NCBI RefSeq assembly: GCF_011745365.1 | Contig: NW_024468912.1 | Location: forward strand, 2,356,001 to 2,420,000 | Length of the DNA: 64,000 nt | Direction of reading: 5' to 3' | Origin: Cryphonectria parasitica EP155 | Taxonomy: Eukaryota > Ascomycota > Sordariomycetes > Diaporthales > Cryphonectriaceae | Part shown: one piece after another, positions 60,701-64,000 of the stretch | Layout of the letters: every line of letters begins with the position of its first letter | Position numbering within the stretch: position 1 is the stretch's first letter | Notes under the pieces: generated by a model | Seen by the model: the letters and a program-made list of their open reading frames with translations, nothing else | Told to the model about the DNA's origin: nothing | Databases searched by the model: none | Program-made: the position numbers and the translations under genes

Positions 60701-62824
60701 GTTCCTTTACAAGCAATTCTGTTCTTTTGGATTTTTCAAGAACTACTTATTCTTCTAAGCCTACTTCGCTGCTTCTCAAGCAAGCTTTTTAGCTTGCTTT
60801 TATCCGTATCATTATTATTCCTAATCTTTCTTCTATTAATACTAGTTGCAAACCTTATTATTAATATAAATCGTACAGAATATCATTTTGTATTGCTATT
60901 ACTCTATCTTTTTATCTATGCATTGCATAAAACAATCATCCGGTAGCTCGATATATGCATTATAGTATTGCTTATTAAGAATCTTTCTAAAGCGGAATTC
61001 CTATTCTTCAATAGCTTAAAGGATTTGTTCTAGTTCTCTAATAAGGAATTATTCGTATTATATCTTATCTGAGAAATGCGTTCTGCAGCTATAATAGATG
61101 CAGAAGATCCAAGCTAATTCGTAATGTAGATTGTAAAATGAGCTAATCCAAGGATTCTCGTCTTCTTGTATCTCGATGTCTTGCAAGGGAATGCAGATGA
61201 AGAGTTTCTCTAGCTCTATTTCGTAGATAAGATATTCAATCCATATTGTTTCCTTATTCTATCCAATACTAAAGGGAAACCTTCCTGTAAGCTTCTTGGG
61301 TTTATTGTTTATGAAAGACTTTGATAAATCATTAGATCATTCATCCTAGCTTGATCTTTTCATTATCTGAAAGGCATTTTCAGTATTGTTTAGGTATTTA
61401 TACCAATAACCAAGAGAGTATTATCCCTTGTTCATTTCTCTGATTATAATATCTAGTGCAGATAATGAGGAATAGCGGAAAGCATTATTATTAAGCCCTT
61501 CTTCCAGCGCCTAAATGCTCCATTCAGTAATATCGGAGCAGTTCGAGTCATTGCTGCTCATAATCATGCTAGGCATATACCCTCGCTCTGCTATCGCTAT
61601 CTGCCTGTAGCGCCTAGATTTCTGAGGAAACTATCCTGAATCTTTCTTACTCGAGAGATGTATTAAGCAGTTATTATTATAGTAGAATATCTAGCTAAAA
61701 CTTCTGTAATTAACAGAATCCAACATTTGCTCCAAGAAAATGTTTTTGCTCAGTTGATTGGATTCCTATTATCAAGCAATATTCACCTAGCATTCTTCCT
61801 GAACTAGTTGCTATTTATTCTTTCAAGATTGATAGCAGTTGTATGCAATATATTCTTATTTGTTGCAGTTATAGCAAATAATGCTGCTCTTCTTGCTATA
61901 CTGCTTATTAGCAGCATCGAGTTCTATAGGATCAGCGTATATAGTGCTGCTCTGAGCTATACTGCTATATCAACTGCTATTCTTGTTTTGGAATTTCTTG
62001 CTTATATTAGCTGGAAATCTCTAAATCTAGCTTTCTCTCTTCTTAAACTTCTCTACCTATTGCTCGTACAGACAATTATCGATGCAGATTGCTTGATTAA
62101 AGAATATTGCAAAGTTCTCTAGCTAATCTTATTTGGAAATTTCGTTCTTAATATTATTCTTAAATCCCTTATAATAATATTCCATAAGATTCTTATCTTC
62201 CTACAGGAATTATGCTAAGAGTTGCTTAAATCTAACTGTATAAGCAGAAGCTAACTTAGTCTGCTTGAGATTCATAAGCTGCTAAGCTGTAATACATTCT
62301 TTGTTGAAATTACTAAAGGTTTTCTTGAAAGCTTTCTTAAAGCCTTCAAAAGAATCAAATATATTCTTAGTACTCTGAATATACATATTGGAATTGTTCT
62401 AATATTCCAAGTAATTGCATAGAGAAAGCTTGTACTAAATGAGAGCATTCTTTTCAAAGCGAATTCCTGCAAGAATAATCTTTTCAGATTCTGTAATAAA
62501 CTGAATTGCATGATACAAAAAGTATGCTCTATAGTAAATAAGAAATTCATATAATATCTTTTGATTATTGTTATACATAGCAAGCTTATTCATCTTATAT
62601 GCCTTCTCAGCATTACTAGTGATTGCAGAGATGAACTGCGCCTGCTAAGCTTGTTAAGCTAGCTGGGCCTGCTGGTTAGCGATAGTGGCGCTCTGAGCCT
62701 GCTATTGTTCGCGCAGATTCTAAATACGCTGAGTAAGCTGATACACCTGATTAATCAGTTCTTTCTAAGTAGAGGCGCGCAAGAACAAAGAGATTCCTGG
62801 AGAAGCTATCGTATTCCATATTGC
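60701..62824 (-). pseudogene. gag of element I
   Basis: Minus-strand gag opening after the conserved TGA (62825-62827). N-terminus with RIQNLREQQQAQSATIANQQ, capsid-like region to about 62100, knuckle about 61850-61905, then the extra segment and tail. Relatively well preserved; useful as the reference for gag of the family. Plus-strand open stretches 61808-62122 and others are shadows. Confidence 0.83.
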
Positions 62825-62869
62825 TCAAAGAGATAACACTGAATCGTTCTTGAACAAGAGTTATCAAAA

Positions 62870-63407
62870 TGTAATGAGCACTGCAGCAATCCGAAGATTC
62901 CTAAGTATACAAAGGGGTTTATGCTAACAAGAGCGGTATCAAAGTATCAAGTTCTTGAATACGGAACCGTACAAGTCTTAATAAGCGATGCAAGTATTCA
63001 CTGCCTTTGGGGCTACTCAGTATATGAAACTGAATACTTAGATTAACAACTGAAGAGCTATGTGCTGAATCTATCTAATGGTAATGAACGTGTTCTTATA
63101 TATCCAGCTCTTCAGTATAGCTTGTTAGGATTGCTGGCGAGTCTAGCGATCCAAGGTGTAAAGCTCGTTGGGATCGCTGGCGAGTCTAGCGATCCAAGGT
63201 GTGAAGCTCGTTGGGATCGCTGGCGAGTCTAGCGATCCAAGGTGTGAAGCTCGTTGGGATCGCTAGCGAGCCCAACGATCCTCCCTCCTTTACAACCCTA
63301 ACCCTGGGTTATGTAATCAATGCTTTGTCAGGACGTTGAGTCCTTGACACCTGGTCCCTGTTACTCGTGACCTGTTTTGTGACCTGCATGTTGGATGGGT
63401 CATAACA
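62870..63407 (-). repeat. 5' LTR of element I (538 bp), cleanest LTR of the family
   Basis: Plus-strand ends TGTAATGAGCACTGC and GGGTCATAACA. Contains CCCTAACCCT (near 63297), TATATATCC, the ACTGAAGAGCT/AGCTCTTCAGT arms, and the 43-bp tandem repeat. Nearly no RIP. Best sequence for defining LTR architecture. Confidence 0.95.
63120..63281. repeat. 43-bp tandem repeat in I's 5' LTR
   Basis: Units begin at 63120, 63163, 63206 and 63249 (last partial). Each holds GGATCGCT-9 nt-AGCGATCC, for example 63171-63178 with 63188-63195. Element A carries the same cassette with fewer units. Confidence 0.92.
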
Positions 63408-64000
63408 ATACTTAAAAATAGCAAACTCAAGCTATATATTAATTATAAGCAATTCAATAATATTATAATCAAGAACTGATATTTATTGCTATTTATCAAG
63501 AAATTGCAAAATAGATTATAAGAAGTATAATAGTTTATAGCTTTAGATCTGAAAAAAGCTTACAATCTAATCAGAATAAAGAAAGAAAAAGAATAAAAAA
63601 CTGCTTTCAGAATATATTACGAATACTACAAATATTTGATTATATTCTTCAGTTTAATAAATATTCCAGCTTTATTTCAAGAAATAATTAATTATATTCT
63701 ATGCAAATATCTAGATTAATTCATTATTATATATTTCAATAATATTCTTATTTACTCTTGAATATTAGAAAAATACAAGGAATATATAGAAATAGTATTG
63801 CAAATGCTTTAAGATGCGAAACTTCTTATAAAATCTGCAAAGAGTTATTTTTATATACAAAAAGTTAATTATCTCAGATTTATAATCAAACTAGAATATA
63901 TTAAGCTATAGAAAAATAAGATAAAAGCTATTAGAAATTAACTAATTCTTAGAAATATTAGAAATATTAGATTTTTTCTTAAATATATTAACTTCTATAA
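63408..64000 (+). pseudogene. RT of element H, continued to window edge
   Basis: After the duplicated atact the frame resumes with KLKLYINYKQFNNII and reaches the catalytic box, now YFNN (63732-63743), then the thumb region (KNYFYIQKVNYLRF-type block near 63840). Cut by the window end. Confidence 0.85.

Larger units (their letters stand above)
55805..63407 (-). mobile_element. Chromovirus copy I, full length, TSD atact
   Basis: 7,603 bp, minus orientation, inside H's RT; atact at 55800-55804 and 63408-63412. Both LTRs are 538 bp, the longest here, because of a tandem repeat. The right LTR is almost free of RIP while the left one is clearly mutated. Confidence 0.96.
52078..64000 (+). mobile_element. 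Chromovirus copy H, 3' end beyond window, split by I
   Basis: Plus-strand element with 5' LTR, gag, protease and the start of RT, interrupted by element I at 55804/55805 and resuming at 63408 (atact duplicated). The window ends within RT. With C it is the most mutated copy, so probably old. Confidence 0.9.

Noticed and set aside
63120..63281. CRISPR array
   Set aside because: Units are contiguous 43-bp repeats without spacers, inside an LTR.
63290..63302. True telomere or interstitial telomere array
   Set aside because: Only about 1.5 units of TTAGGG occur, always at the same position within LTRs.
1..64000. Mitochondrial or bacterial origin suggested by high AT
   Set aside because: The AT richness comes from transition mutations in Ty3/gypsy elements with chromodomains, a nuclear fungal pattern.

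Overview
The window looks like a heterochromatic, AT-rich transposon graveyard from a filamentous ascomycete (Pezizomycotina-like); the species cannot be told from the sequence. I found no intact cellular gene, tRNA, rRNA or CRISPR array. Almost every base belongs to LTR retrotransposons inserted into one another. They carry the signature of repeat-induced point mutation (RIP): almost only C-to-T and G-to-A changes, CAA/CAG/CGA/TGG codons turned into stops, and catalytic Asp turned into Asn. Only about 0.3 kb (9075-9083, 43305-43319, 51346-51542, 51996-52072) looks like pre-existing non-LTR sequence.

The main family is a Ty3/gypsy chromovirus of about 7.4-7.6 kb with 5-bp target-site duplications (TSDs). 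Its order is LTR, gag with a CCHC knuckle, a long uncharacterised gag-like segment, protease, reverse transcriptase, RNase H, integrase, chromodomain, polypurine tract, LTR. Copies are: B (minus, 1-8913, runs off the left edge), A (plus, 926-8340, inside B, TSD tatat), Z (LTR tail, 8914-9074), C (minus, 9084-43299, TSD gctac), E (minus, 27472-34915, inside C, TSD tctgc), F (plus, 35193-42791, inside C, TSD gagaa), G (plus, 43325-51340, TSD attat), H (plus, 52078 to beyond the right edge) and I (minus, 55805-63407, inside H, TSD atact). There are four solo LTRs: 13162-13614 (catct), 21757-22198 (cttag), 50133-50620 (tccaa) and 51548-51990 (cagat).

A second, different Ty3/gypsy element (D, plus, 12940-24688, 320-bp LTRs) sits inside C just upstream of its RT. 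It holds two solo LTRs and a 308-bp GC-rich terminal-inverted-repeat element (22578-22885) that shows almost no RIP.

The most unusual feature is a reading frame on the opposite strand at the 3' end of every chromovirus copy whose 3' end lies in the window (A, C, E, F, G, I). It runs tail-to-tail against pol, the two stop codons sharing the four bases CTAA. It encodes a Cys-rich N-terminus, a coiled coil and a short conserved C-terminus. N-terminal variants differ strongly between copies. LTRs are likewise modular: conserved ends and a conserved TATA-flanking inverted repeat surround an exchangeable U3 cassette that contains a short dyad in each subtype examined. I infer, without proof, that the antisense protein could be an element-specific regulator or counter-defence factor acting on the LTR cassette.
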